Positions 1-10,564 are shown, counted from the stretch's first letter. The stretch: DNA of 64,000 nucleotides from Strigamia acuminata (GCA_949358305.1 OX442315.1:1364001-1428000), one strand, 5' to 3'. Numbers and translations are program-made. Notes: generated from the letters alone by a model not told the origin.

Positions 1-756
1 CAACACAGGAGTGTCTGTTAACTCAATTGAGTTGAGAGTGGACGACAGTCCTAAATAATCGAAAGTAATTCGATTCAACGGGGCGAGGGCCAAATTGGCT
101 TCTTCCGATTCATAAGGAGCGGACCAATTAGGTTTATCTGCACAAGAGAACTCTTGTAAATGTGGATGCGGACTAATTTTCTGTCTGCGCATGAAATTGT
201 GACCAAGTATCAAGCCACAAACTCGTTTTGCTAAAACGATGAAATTCATTGGTGTAAATTCATCAGCCCATTGCACGCACAAAGTTATTTGTCCGACAGG
301 CTTGTGTGCTACGCCTACAGCGTTAACCAACATGTTTCTGGGGGCCTCTTGCAAAAATTCTGGCAAAGCCTGAGTTTCAGACAAGAGTTGTTCCCCGATG
401 TAACATTGAGATGCTCCTGTATCCATGAGCGCGTTGTAGGTGAGCCCACCAATTGTGATCTTCATTCGAGGATCGTCTTTATTATTACCTAAAGTAATAT
501 TGTGCAAATTATTACCACCTATGACTCTGTTGAGTCGGCGGAGTCTACAGAATTTCTTCGTGTAGCATTTGTGTGGAAATAATGTCAGATTTTTTAATTG
601 TTCTGTCATTTCTTGCAGATTTTCCTCTACTCCGCCACTATGACTAGTGGCTATTTCAAGACAAGGTGTGTCTACATCCATAAATAAAGATTCCGACGTA
701 GCAGTAGCCACTTCTGGGGGATGGAATAAACCTTCGTCCCCCGGATCTAGTTTTTT
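1..756 (-). CDS. pol: Element A pol, N-terminal part (protease), partial at the window edge
   Basis: The frame is open from the slippery heptamer at 750-756 (read in -1) to position 1, 252 codons without a stop. It has no start codon of its own, as expected for a Gag-Pol fusion made by frameshifting. A retropepsin active site (Leu-Met-Asp-Thr-Gly-Ala) is encoded near 410-428, followed by a second hydrophobic block of the type Gly-Leu-Ile-Leu-Gly-His near 195-215, the usual partner of the DTG loop. The protein cuts the Gag-Pol precursor. Close resemblance to the protease of element B (13530-13800) supports the call. Reverse transcriptase and integrase would lie beyond position 1. Confidence 0.8.
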
Positions 757-1440
757 GAACTAGTCGCACTTGAATCTGTCGATTCGGGCTTGATCAAAGT
801 TTTGACCATTTCTGCCAACGAGTTGGTCAGCGAAGTTTGTAACTTATTTTCAAAAGTATTTAATTTCGCATCAAGTTTAGCATCTAGTGTTGCATCCAAC
901 ACTTCTTGAGTTATCCATCTGTTATTAGGACGTTTAGAAGTAGGATCCACAGTCGGGGAATCCGGCGTACTTCGTTTTTGCAACTCTTCAGAGTTGAAAT
1001 TTGCACGTGGTTTTAAATCTGGACATTCTCGACGCATGTGTCCTGGTTTCTTACAGTGGTAACAAACTAATTGACCACGTCTGGTCTGATCCACTATTCC
1101 ATTTATTAGATAAACGGCCTCGCATTCCTCAGGTAACTCTTCATCACAAATATTAAGTTGTTCTTGTGAATCCAAAGTTAAAGATTTAACATTTGTCTTT
1201 GGCTGAGGACGAGTGTCAGTTTTCCGAGATGGGAAAACAACTGGATTGGAAATATTTTCCCTTGCTCCATTAGCTGTACGACTGTACAAGCCTTTATTTT
1301 TAGTTATAACGGTATAAATCTCTGTCAGAGGTAAATCCGCTATGCCTTGCGTATGCAAAAGCAAATCGTTAGCAGGAGTTACACTCCCGATAAAAAGACA
1401 ACCAGCTCCTTTTGCATCAAGACTGTCTTGTAATATCCAT
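747..1440 (-). CDS. gag: Element A gag, C-terminal segment (nucleocapsid)
   Basis: This is the 3' exon-like half of the split gag; the N-terminal half is at 7708-9247. It encodes one CCHC knuckle (C-Y-H-C-K-K-P-G-H-M-R-R-E-C, near 1025-1070) that should bind genomic RNA. A Lys/Pro-rich stretch and a C-terminal amphipathic segment rich in Leu/Lys follow. The gag stop (TAG, 747-749) directly follows the heptamer AAAAAAC. The reading frame continues upstream to 1435 and, after removing the Mag-like insertion and one target duplication, joins the segment at 7708 in frame for a total of 742 codons plus stop. Apart from the insertion, no stop or shift is seen. Confidence 0.85.
750..756 (-). promoter_or_regulatory. 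-1 ribosomal frameshift heptamer of element A
   Basis: On the minus strand the gag codons read tcA AAA AAC TAG, so the heptamer A_AAA_AAC is in the correct phase and abuts the stop. Slipping back one base opens the pol frame for at least 252 codons. Element B has the same heptamer in the same phase before its TGA. I did not verify a downstream pseudoknot. Confidence 0.75.
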
Positions 1441-1706
1441 TGTGTGATCTGTATGTGTGATCCACTTATAGATTTATACTTGAAGATTTGGGGCCGAAAT
1501 AGAATGCCATGTCTTTGGGCATGGCATTAGTGAGATGTTTCTTGAAAGAGATTTTGAGTCAGACTGTTTATTTAATATTCGGAAAAGGTAATAACAATTT
1601 GGTTGTCAGGGTTGTGAGCCTGACAACCAAGTAATTGTTCAATATTGTGAAATCGGATACAATGGTATTTGATAATGTGTATAATCAACAATGTCGGTAT
1701 GCGACA
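1441..1706 (-). repeat. 3' LTR of Mag-1
   Basis: 266 bp, starting TGTGTGATCT and ending GCGACA as read on the plus strand. It matches 7442-7707 along its length by eye. It contains internal hairpins, for example the complementary GCCATG / CATGGC pair near 1506-1526 and a second pair around 1598-1630. Confidence 0.93.
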
Positions 1707-1718
1707 CCCTTCCCCCCT
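1707..1718 (-). promoter_or_regulatory. Polypurine tract of Mag-1
   Basis: The minus strand reads AGGGGGGAAGGG directly before the 3' LTR. This would be the primer for plus-strand DNA synthesis. The gag-pol stop codon (1717-1719) overlaps its edge. Confidence 0.8.
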
Positions 1719-4700
1719 ATTGTTTAGGCACATTCTGCTTCGGGTGTCCAGGTAGTTGTTTGAGCCTCTCAGATCTGCGCAATGATGTGGTGTCAGGTGG
1801 ACCGGTGGGCTGAGCTGGAGGCTGCTGGTCTTTTTGCAGTATGGCACGCAGGCGCTGTGTAAGCAAAGCCGGATCAAGCAGAACAGATGAAGTGGGCTGG
1901 ACAGGTACAGGTGTGGAGACTGTCGCGACCTGCGATGATGGTCCAGACCCGCTGACCATTTGATCCGGAAATGTAGGAGCTTGACGATCGGCATCTAATA
2001 TTAGTCTAACTAATGATGATGAGGGTCGAATTGATGGAGATAAAGGTGATTCATGAGGTGAATTAGGGGGGGTGGAACTGGATGAAAGATGTAGTTCAGC
2101 AGATAAATTTCCTGAAGAGTTTCCTGCCGAGGTATGAGGTGAAGTGAAAGCAGATGAAAGTGGTGAGCTGGAAACAGATGCCTGAGTTGCAGGTAAAACA
2201 GTAGGCCGGGGTCTCGCAGCAAAATCTATCGCGGCACCACCATGGGGGGCCAAGGTATTAGATGGTAAGAGAATGGCTGGTAGGGCGCGCGTAGAGGGAG
2301 GCGCTGTGGTTGCCGGGGTTAAGGTGGAGGGGAGGCTGAGGGTTTCCCCCTGAAATTTGCGCAAATGGTTTAAATGTCGAATGATGACCTCCCCGGAGTC
2401 GGTACGAATCTCATATACCACTTCACCCCGCACAGCAATCACTGAACCCCTAGCCCACTTGAACGAGCGCGCGAGAAAAACTCGATACCAGACAGGCGCC
2501 CCAATAGGGAGGCGCAAAGCTGAAGGCACAACCGCCCCAGGCGACCGGAGGTGGGTCGCGACCGCCCAAGACCGAACCAACTGATGCCACACATCGGCAA
2601 TTTGGCGATTAAAAAGGCGAACGGATGGAGAGACCCCGTCCAGTCTAGAAGGAGTGGCGTGTTGGGTCATCAAGATACGAGGAATGACCAAGTCCCATCT
2701 ATTGGATGAGGCACGAGATAACTGCTCCTTTGTCCACCGCACAGCACGCTCGGCTTGACCATTAGACCAAGGGCTGTACGGTGGAGAAAACAAATGCTTA
2801 ACATGATTGGCCCGGGTGAACTCCCCCATCTCGGCGGAGCTAAACTGGGGACCATTGTCCGTGACCAGGACCCGAGGCAACCCGTGGGTGGCAAAAAGTC
2901 GCCGTAAAACCGTAATGATGGCAGCGGATACGGTAGTCCGCATGGCCGCAACCTCTATCCAGGCAGAAAACGCATCAACCACGACCAAAAACATAGTGCC
3001 GTGGAGAGGCCCGGCCAAATCGGCGTGAATCCTATCCCAGGGGCCGTCAGGGGCCGGCCAAGACACCAGTGGCGCGCGGGGAGACAGGGGACGCGTTTGT
3101 TGGCAGGGATGACACTGCGCCACGAATTGCTCGATATGACGAGACATGTCGGGCCACCAAACAAAAGGCCTGGCCCGGCGCTTCATCGCCACAATTCCCA
3201 CATGATGGAAATGCAGGGATTGAAGCAAATCCGGGACCAGGAACAGTGGCACAATGACACGGTCGTTCACAAAAAGGAGCTGGTGCGCAAGAGACATCAT
3301 TTGCCTGCGCTGCCAATAAGGTGACGGAACAGCAGCAGGACGCAAAGCGGGCCAAGAAGCGGTGACGTAAGACGCCAAAGACTGGAGAAGGGGGTCGGCC
3401 AAAGTGGCCTGAACCAAACGTTCCCTGGTAATATATGCGGAGCCAGACGCAGACAACATTCGGATGTCGGTAGGGTAAGCGGCATCAAACTCAGCCGCCG
3501 GCACATCTGGGGCGGGCAATGGAAGACGACTCAAAGCATCCGCCTCTCTCAGCTGAGCACCGGGTCTATATATCAAGGCATAATGGTAGGTGCTTAACAA
3601 CAACGCCCACCTCAAGAGCCTAGGGCTGATGATATTTGGGATGGGTTTATCAGGTCCCAGTATGCCAAGGAGGGGCTTATGATCGGTAAATATGGAAACG
3701 AAAGTGCCAGACAAGTGGCTATGGAATTTCTTTAACCCGAACACAATAGCCGCTGCCTCCTTGTCCAACTGAGCATAATTCTGCTCAGCTGAAGACAAGG
3801 TACGCGACGCATACGCAACAGGACGCTCTGAGCCATCACTAAATTTGTGTGCAAGGACGGCTCCAAGGCCATAAGGGGATGCATCACAAATTAACAATAG
3901 TGGTTTGGTCAAATCATAGTAGGTGAGAACCTCTGGCGAAGCTAAAATGTCTTTTAGCTGTTGAAAAGCCGCCTGTTGCTTAGGGCCCCACACCCATTCC
4001 GCTTCCTTCTGCAAAAGCGCGTAGAGGGGAGCGGAGAGGTGGGCCATGCGCGGAACGTAGGAGGCATAGTATACGACCATGCCAAGAAAGGACTTGAGTG
4101 TGGTGACAGTTGTAGGTGAAGGGCAATTTAGCACAGCCTGCACCTTAGAAAGGGCAGGGGTGATGCCCTGCTGTGTCAAGAAATGGCCCAAATATTGGAC
4201 ACTTGTTTTCACCAATTGACACTTGTCATGCGAAACTCGCAAGCCCTTGTTGGCAAGTTTGTCGAACACTAGGACTAGAGTGTGGAGATGTAATTCCAGG
4301 GTTGGGGTCGCCACTAGTATGTCGTCTTGATAGACGGAAACCCAGGGCACACCCCGAAAAATTCCATCCACTATGCGCTGGAAAATTCCGGAAGACGGTG
4401 CGGTGCCGAAAGGCAAGCGCGTAACCGCCATAAGACCTCGATGGGTGTTGACCGCCACCAGCAACGATGAGCGGACGGTTAGTGGTATTTGTTGATAAGC
4501 CTGCCTCAAGTCTAAGAGTGTAAAATACTTTGCGTTGGCCAGCCCGGCTAACAGGTCAGCGACCAATGGCAAGGGGTAGGGATCAGGGAGAATAAATCGA
4601 TTAACGGTAGCTCTATAATCCCCACACAAACGCAAACCCCCATTGGCCTTTGTAACAACAACCAATGGGGTGGCCCACTCAGAATGCTGAATGGGCCGAA

Positions 4701-6702
4701 AAACCCCCTGGCTAATCAATTGGTCAATTGCCAGGTCAACCAAAGGTCGCTTGGCATGTGGGATAGGTCTCGGGCGAAAGAACAACGGGCGCGTCCCCGG
4801 CTGAACATGCAAATCAACCGGGGGGCCTGTGTAAGTCCCAATACCAGGCTGGAAAACTGCATCGTATTTTTGCATAATGTAATGCGCAATTGCATCGGGA
4901 GACTGAGGAAGGGAGGCCGACTCGACCTTCGATAAATTAAAAATGTTGGGACCAACCTGAGGTGAAACGCTATGTATGGCGCTCGAAAGAGCAGTCAAAT
5001 GAAGTGCAATTGATGATAAGCTCTCGCCATCTTGATGAATTAACGAGCTAATGCACAATGCATCGTCAAAGGCATATGCCAACCCCGGTATTAAACCAAA
5101 ACGTGCGATTGAATCGCGTCCCATGACGGGTGGACCAGGGTCACGAGTAACCACTATGGGCATCCTAACTGTGGTGGCCTGGACGGTGACTGTCATCATA
5201 GCTATCCCCAGCAAAGGAATCGAAACGTGGGGGTACGCGAATAAATTAATCGCGGGAGGGTACCGCCTTACCACCTGGTTACTGTGTTGCTCGATGGAAG
5301 CCAAAGCATCTGATCCCATAACGGTGTACTCGGACCCCGTATCCAACTGAAAATAGAGAAGAATATGATTAACATGAGCCTCAACCACTATGGGTGGGAG
5401 TAGACATTTGTCACTCTTGAGGTAATATAGTGAGTAATCCGGATTTAGGCCAGGTTCGTTAGCATATACCTGATTGACATTGGCATTATTTAAAATAGGT
5501 GCGGGTGAAAAAATTGATGGCGGGACATTAGAGTTCTGACCGCTAACCACGTTGGAAAGCGGCCCAGATGACACAGGTTGGCCAATAGATGAATGCTGAA
5601 AGTCGAGGGGCCCGTCAACTGTCCACTGCTGACCCAACATCGGCTGTGCGGCCACGTAATTCATAGGTGAGGTCAGCTGACGAAAACGAGGAGGCGGCGA
5701 CGGTCGGCGACCAAAAGTCCCAGTGGCTTGGGGTGTTGTGGATTGTCCAGGGCCAAATCGTGTGGCACGGAGAAGGTTCTGCGGCGATGGCTGTCCATTT
5801 CTGCAAACAGCAGCGATGTGTCCAGTGCGGCCACACGTGCGGCACACGGCGGTCTGAAAAGGGCAGACCGATCGAGCATGTGTCTGACCGCATCCGTTAC
5901 ACAACGCCCTGGACCCAGAAGGCTGCATTGGACGCATTGGTGGTCCAGCTGCTTGCGCGGGCATTCGGGAGCCGTCCTGAAACCCTTGTCGTGGGGACCT
6001 GCCACTTGATTTGGCGAATGGAAGCCTGGGCCTAGATGGTTGCTGACTCGATGAGGCGGTGGTCTGAAGCTGGAAAAGTGCTGCTTGGGGGGGGTGGTTT
6101 GCAGAAAAATGTTGCATCGGAACGGTTGCGGAAGACTTATAAATGGCGTTGCCCTGAGTGGCAGCCTGAAAACCTATGGCCATTGATGAGGCCTTGTCCA
6201 AGGTCAGGTTTTCTTCACCAAGTAGCTTCTGGCGGAGCTGCTCGACACCGACTCCCCTGATTAATTGGTCAAGGACCAGCTGCTCGATCTGATCCGTTGT
6301 CGTGGCGCCAGTCCTTTCCGCCAGGCCCCGCAATGCCGCGATGTAGTTGCTCATCGATTCATCTGGCGCACGCACGCGGGAACCCAGCAAGTGACGCTGA
6401 ACCACTGGCCTCGGTGCAGGGGTGAAATGTTCCTGGAGTTTCTTGGTGATGTCGAGGAAAGTCTGGCTAGAGAGCTTGCTTGGTGCAAATAAATTGTGGG
6501 CTAGTTGGTATGTAGGTGCACCAACCACTGAGAGAAGAAAAGCACGCTTTTTTGAGGCAGGAATGTCATTGAGAGAGACCAACTGCTCAAAATGCTCTAA
6601 ATAGAGTGCCCAATCCTCCGCAGTGGAGCCCACGAAAGGCACGGGAATTCCCAATAAAGCTGGTGGAACAGAACCGGCAGGGGCCGCCGGGGGAAGAGTC
6701 AT
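1717..6702 (-). CDS. gag-pol: Mag-1 Gag-Pol fusion polyprotein
   Basis: One uninterrupted frame of about 1660 codons. I take the ATG at 6702 rather than an upstream GTG. Domains in order: a capsid-like helical region (residues 1-200), a Gln/Pro/Ser-rich stretch, two CCHC-type knuckles (about 270-305), a retropepsin DTG (about 454), reverse transcriptase with Y-Q-D-D (about 793), RNase H with C-D-A-S-P-Y-G-L-G (about 939), an integrase zinc domain (H..H...C-H-P-C, 1166-1202) and a DDE core (Asp about 1230, V-T-D-N-G-P about 1280, Glu about 1318). A basic segment and a Ser/Pro/Thr-rich tail of roughly 170 residues follow. No frameshift is needed to make Pol. All catalytic motifs are intact, so the copy looks competent. 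Confidence 0.95.
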   Translation of the reverse strand: MTLPPAAPAGSVPPALLGIPVPFVGSTAEDWALYLEHFEQLVSLNDIPASKKRAFLLSVVGAPTYQLAHNLFAPSKLSSQTFLDITKKLQEHFTPAPRPVVQRHLLGSRVRAPDESMSNYIAALRGLAERTGATTTDQIEQLVLDQLIRGVGVEQLRQKLLGEENLTLDKASSMAIGFQAATQGNAIYKSSATVPMQHFSANHPPQAALFQLQTTASSSQQPSRPRLPFAKSSGRSPRQGFQDGSRMPAQAAGPPMRPMQPSGSRALCNGCGQTHARSVCPFQTAVCRTCGRTGHIAAVCRNGQPSPQNLLRATRFGPGQSTTPQATGTFGRRPSPPPRFRQLTSPMNYVAAQPMLGQQWTVDGPLDFQHSSIGQPVSSGPLSNVVSGQNSNVPPSIFSPAPILNNANVNQVYANEPGLNPDYSLYYLKSDKCLLPPIVVEAHVNHILLYFQLDTGSEYTVMGSDALASIEQHSNQVVRRYPPAINLFAYPHVSIPLLGIAMMTVTVQATTVRMPIVVTRDPGPPVMGRDSIARFGLIPGLAYAFDDALCISSLIHQDGESLSSIALHLTALSSAIHSVSPQVGPNIFNLSKVESASLPQSPDAIAHYIMQKYDAVFQPGIGTYTGPPVDLHVQPGTRPLFFRPRPIPHAKRPLVDLAIDQLISQGVFRPIQHSEWATPLVVVTKANGGLRLCGDYRATVNRFILPDPYPLPLVADLLAGLANAKYFTLLDLRQAYQQIPLTVRSSLLVAVNTHRGLMAVTRLPFGTAPSSGIFQRIVDGIFRGVPWVSVYQDDILVATPTLELHLHTLVLVFDKLANKGLRVSHDKCQLVKTSVQYLGHFLTQQGITPALSKVQAVLNCPSPTTVTTLKSFLGMVVYYASYVPRMAHLSAPLYALLQKEAEWVWGPKQQAAFQQLKDILASPEVLTYYDLTKPLLLICDASPYGLGAVLAHKFSDGSERPVAYASRTLSSAEQNYAQLDKEAAAIVFGLKKFHSHLSGTFVSIFTDHKPLLGILGPDKPIPNIISPRLLRWALLLSTYHYALIYRPGAQLREADALSRLPLPAPDVPAAEFDAAYPTDIRMLSASGSAYITRERLVQATLADPLLQSLASYVTASWPALRPAAVPSPYWQRRQMMSLAHQLLFVNDRVIVPLFLVPDLLQSLHFHHVGIVAMKRRARPFVWWPDMSRHIEQFVAQCHPCQQTRPLSPRAPLVSWPAPDGPWDRIHADLAGPLHGTMFLVVVDAFSAWIEVAAMRTTVSAAIITVLRRLFATHGLPRVLVTDNGPQFSSAEMGEFTRANHVKHLFSPPYSPWSNGQAERAVRWTKEQLSRASSNRWDLVIPRILMTQHATPSRLDGVSPSVRLFNRQIADVWHQLVRSWAVATHLRSPGAVVPSALRLPIGAPVWYRVFLARSFKWARGSVIAVRGEVVYEIRTDSGEVIIRHLNHLRKFQGETLSLPSTLTPATTAPPSTRALPAILLPSNTLAPHGGAAIDFAARPRPTVLPATQASVSSSPLSSAFTSPHTSAGNSSGNLSAELHLSSSSTPPNSPHESPLSPSIRPSSSLVRLILDADRQAPTFPDQMVSGSGPSSQVATVSTPVPVQPTSSVLLDPALLTQRLRAILQKDQQPPAQPTGPPDTTSLRRSERLKQLPGHPKQNVPKQ

Positions 6703-7426
6703 GACCACCTTGTTATCCTCGGTGGGGTCCGCCAGGATTTAAGATGATGTGATGCAAAAAATCGCCGCTGACCACTGGTGAAGACTCATTTGGAAGACGT
6801 GGGTGCAATGGGCACTAAGCCTTGGAACTGCGCATCGTCCAACCTCATCAATGACACGAGTGAAAATTAATACACAATAAATTCAAAAGTCTTATCTGCA
6901 TTCTGAAGATAACCAAGAAAAAACGACGTTCATCCGGCGTTGAGATGCCTGTGGTCCCGATTCGACGGAGCATTCGAGCAAAGCGGCGGTGGATCCAATT
7001 TCGTGCAGTGATACAATGTTCAACCGACGTTCGCGTCGGACTCACAGGCGGCGAATCGATGCTCGATCGACGTTGGCGTTGGAAGGCGATGAAACGACGT
7101 TCGACCAACGTTCGCGTTGGTAGGCGGTGAAGCGACGTTCGACCGACGTTCGCATTGAAAGGCGGTGAAGCGACGTTCGACTGACGTTCGCGAAACTGGA
7201 AAAATTAGCAGACGACGTCCCGAATGTTCGCCGTCAATGGTTTGCTTCTGCGCTCTTGGTGAATCGTGCGGAATCCACAACTGCCATGTTGATGAAAGTC
7301 TTTACACTACAGTCGAATACGCATTCCAAAACTGATAAAAGGCATAAGTGAATTTATTTCACGATAATATGGCGCAAAAACACTTATCTTTCAGGCCAGA
7401 TGAATTGTCAAAACACAAATTCGAAA
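6703..7426 (-). other. 5' leader of Mag-1 with a 38-bp minisatellite
   Basis: Untranslated leader between the primer site and gag. Between about 7020 and 7195 it holds diverged tandem copies of a unit containing GCGACGTTCGACCGACGTTC, with a clearest period of 38 bp and rich in CGACGTTCG half-palindromes. No protein is supported here; the short frames across it are repeat artefacts. Confidence 0.6.
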
Positions 7427-7441
7427 CGATCACGACGCCAA

Positions 7442-7707
7442 TGTGTGATCTGTATGTGTGATCCACTTATAGATTTATACTTGAAGATTTGGGGCCGAAA
7501 TAGAATGCCATGTCTTTGGGCATGGCATTAGTGAGATGTTTCTTGAAAGAGATTTTGAGTCAGACTGTTTATTTAATATTCGGAAAAGGTAATAACAATT
7601 TGGTTGTCAGGGTTGTGAGCCTGACAACCAAGTAATTGTTCAATATTGTGAAATCGGATACAATGGTATTTGATAATGTGTATAATCAACAATGTCGGTA
7701 TGCGACA
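7442..7707 (-). repeat. 5' LTR of Mag-1
   Basis: 266-bp partner of 1441-1706. The primer-binding site follows one base inside on the minus strand, which fixes this as the 5' LTR. Confidence 0.93.
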
Positions 7708-9247
7708 TCCATAACTGGTAATATTTGTGCATAAAGTCGTAAAGACTTTCTGTTTCCAGTTGTTTCAACTTGGTTAGTTGGTTCGTCCGCTCTTGTCGAG
7801 TGGCTACAAACCGTTCTTTGAACGCCTGTTCAAATACTTCCCAAGATATGAAATCTTCTCTCCTTTCATGAAACCAACCATGTGCTTGCTCGGTTAGATA
7901 ACCGGCAACGCCTTTAACAAGCATGTCATCGAGTGACATGTTTCGCAGGAAAGCGACATTTTTTACAATATTGAGAAAGCGTTCGCTTTCTTCTGCTTTT
8001 CCGGAGAATACAGGGATATCTGGTGGTTTCAAACAGTTAGTTTGAGGGACAGTGGCGGAACTTTTTCCTGCCTGCATCAACTTGTGCATGGTCGTGGCAA
8101 TTGACGCGAGGTCATCAGCCGTCATTCCAAAGCTACTGGGGGGGCGCGAGTTGTCATTTGACGACCCGCCATTATTTGGTTGACTCGAGTTATTTTGACT
8201 TGAGCCACCACTATTGGGGTTGAAATTATTCGACCCTCCTTGATTTGACCTGCTGTGGTTACCAAAGTTCGACTGGTTATTCGAATTGCCTCGGTTTCCA
8301 TAATTCGAATGATTATTAGAATTACCCTGATTATCAAAATTCGGACGGTTGTTCGAACTTCCTTGATTACCAAAATTCGGACGATAGTTCGAATTACCTG
8401 GCGTACCCTGATTCAAATAGTTATTTGAATTTCCTGGAGTTCCAGTAGAAGGATTATTTGGGTTATTCGAGTTCGGAGGAACTGGGTGACCCCTTTGCAT
8501 ATTAGGTGCTGGACTAGAATTGTTTGCAAATCTAGAATTTGGGTCAAAACGGCGGTTTGGACCTCTTGTCGCACCTGAATTTGGGTTCAAATTTCCAGCG
8601 AGATTCAGACAACTATTTGATCCGTTTGGAAAACTTGGATTAGGGTTGGCCATATTAGGCGGACCCAAATTCGCTCTGTTGAACGTATTCTCAAAGTTCT
8701 CTGGATTTGTAAATCCTCTTTGTTGGTTGCGAGCGAAGTTATTCGCTCGTAATCGTTGTTGGAAAGCACGATTAAAATCTCCTGGTGTCAAATTCGACTG
8801 ATCTTGACGAGGAGGTTGTGCATTTTTATTTCTATATCTAGAAATAGGCGTCGAAGGAGTGGGACTAAAATTATTTAATCTTTGGCTGGCTGGGGAATTA
8901 GGATGCTCCGACGTAGCACGATGTGCGTGCACAAAATCTAACACTTCGGTCAAAGATCTAAACTGGTTTGGGTTCAAACCGTGATCCTGACAAAATAATA
9001 GACCGCCTCGGCCTAAATGAGAACCTTCAGGAATGCATTCCTCTTCTCCAGGCGGAGTAGGTTCACGTGGAGCCCTATTCTCTCCAGATGGTCCGGCTGT
9101 TTCATTTGAAACGCCATTATGGACCGCGTGGTTTTCCACTTCTTCAGTTCCATTAGGAACAGGTATAAACCCGGATAGATTCATTCCACCGGTCAAACAA
9201 GTTCTTTCCTTACCACGGGTGTTCATGTGATGCTGGTTGTTAGTCAT
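7708..9247 (-). CDS. gag: Element A gag, N-terminal segment
   Basis: Begins at an ATG (9247) and is open to the Mag-1 insertion. Residues about 1-130 are acidic/Pro-rich with no recognised fold. Residues about 130-370 are strongly Asn/Gly/Ser-rich, with repeats of the type Gly-Asn-x-Gly-Asn-Ser-Asn-Asn and almost no Lys. From about residue 395 a retrotransposon-gag type capsid domain follows, with W-F-H-E-R, F-x-x-A-F-K-E-R-F and a Leu-rich helix. The last codons meet the insertion at the TCCAT duplication and continue in frame at 1435. The frame running past 7708 into the Mag LTR is an artefact of the insertion. Confidence 0.88.
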
Positions 9248-10544
9248 AACTAAACTTAAAACTAAAAAAATTTCCTAAGTCTGAGAGACAACGATGAAGT
9301 TGCAAACGTTCAGGAGGATCGCAAACGAAGCAGTGGTCACACTAGTTCGAAAGGAAGTATGGGTACTTCGATACACCTCTCTGATTGGTCAAGTATCAGC
9401 GCTAATCTCGCGAGAGCCCAATCTCGTCCGAGATTGGTGGAAATCATCAAGTTCGTGGAACCGTAATCTTCTCAGATTCCAGTGTTATGACGTAGTCACC
9501 AAACAAAATGGATACTTTTCAAAGTATTTAAAATATCACTGCATTTATTAATAAACGAATGATCACCTTTATGGAATTTTTTTTTTTAAAGATTTAAAAC
9601 TCGTAATTTCAAAAGACGCGCCGATTCGTTTGAATCGACGGCTTTTCTGCACAACACGGGTTGCTAGGCAACACAACAGCGAGAATTCTTCTTCGCTAAA
9701 ATTCGAGTGGTATTCCATTCGTAAATTTCGATTTCAATGGCTTGAGATCACGATTTTTAACCAACAATTTAATGTAAAGTCAAGCTTGTAAAATAAGGTA
9801 AACCCATTTTGAAATAAAATATAAATTTTAATTCCTTCGAAAATCGTCAATTTTCTTTCCAATTTATTTAGGCAAATAAATTTAGGTTTAACTTGAAGTC
9901 TCAAGCAAAATACATTTTAAAAGAATATTCTAAAATTAAAACAACTGTTAAATTGATAGAATTCTTTTAAGAATTCCATCAAAAGTCAACTTTTCAAAAT
10001 TAGGCCCGACCGCGTGGTTTGGTCAGATCGTCGATGACAAAATGACGTTACCCGGGCGGAACCAACTTCAACAAGTTCGGGCAAGATTTTTCCGTTCTTG
10101 GGGTTAGGCCTTTAGGCCTGACCACGCGGTAGAAATTATTATTTTGTTAAAACAATCAATCTCTACTGCGGAGAAAACAGAATAAAGTGAGTGACACTTA
10201 TTATCTTGCGAGAAGTTCTAAAACAGCATAAAATATATTAAACACATATAAATTTCAAACGAAATTTATTTTTTACACACAAAGATCACCATAAACGTTA
10301 TACTACTCGAATTCACTATAGACATACAAAACTTCAAATTTTATTTAAAATTTGGCAGCCTATCTCGGTAGAACCTCCACTTGTGACGGTTCTAACGAGA
10401 TTCCTATAAAAAGAAAAACATTATACATACATGGATTCTATCACACAAAAATTTCATTCGAAATTTTATCACCGTAAGCACATTTCCGAATTCTCATACA
10501 CATAATACACAAACTCCAAATTCATTTGAATTTTTTGCAGCCTT
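9248..10544 (-). other. 5' untranslated leader of element A
   Basis: About 1.3 kb, AT-rich, with no convincing ORF. Two imperfectly inverted GC-rich blocks near 10003-10020 and 10107-10132 could fold into a hairpin around an RNA segment rich in GGGCGGAACC-like sequence, a possible packaging or translation element. A roughly 180-bp tandem duplication ends at the primer site (see findings). Confidence 0.5.
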
Positions 10545-10562
10545 ATCTCGGTAGAACCTCCA
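10545..10562 (-). promoter_or_regulatory. Primer-binding site of element A (tRNA-Gln type)
   Basis: The minus strand reads TGGAGGTTCTACCGAGAT two bases inside the LTR. From known insect and animal tRNA-Gln 3' ends this differs at one of 18 positions (T for C at position 10). A second copy lies about 180 bp further in, near 10363-10379. Confidence 0.75.
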
Positions 10563-10564
10563 CT

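Larger units (their letters stand above)
1441..7707 (-). mobile_element. Complete Mag-like Ty3 retrotransposon (Mag-1) inserted in element A gag
   Basis: Two 266-bp LTRs (1441-1706 and 7442-7707, TG...CA ends, apparently near-identical) bound a 5.7-kb internal region with one Gag-Pol ORF on the minus strand. The target duplication TCCAT lies at 1436-1440 and 7708-7712. The primer site begins TGGCGTCGTGATCG one base inside the 5' LTR (7427-7440); I did not match the tRNA. The polypurine tract (complement of 1707-1718) abuts the gag-pol stop codon. Near-identical LTRs, an intact ORF and a clean duplication indicate a recent insertion. The Mag assignment rests on the fused ORF, two knuckles and the H2C2 integrase type, and is an inference. 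Confidence 0.92.

Noticed and set aside
2807-3324. Overlapping plus-strand ORFs of 70-107 codons
   Set aside because: Shadows of the GC-richer Mag-1 gag-pol frame on the opposite strand.
7020-7195. CRISPR array
   Set aside because: Direct repeats without unique spacers, in an insect retroelement leader.
8122-8373. 83-codon Ile/Arg-rich ORF
   Set aside because: Alternative frame of the Asn-rich gag repeat.
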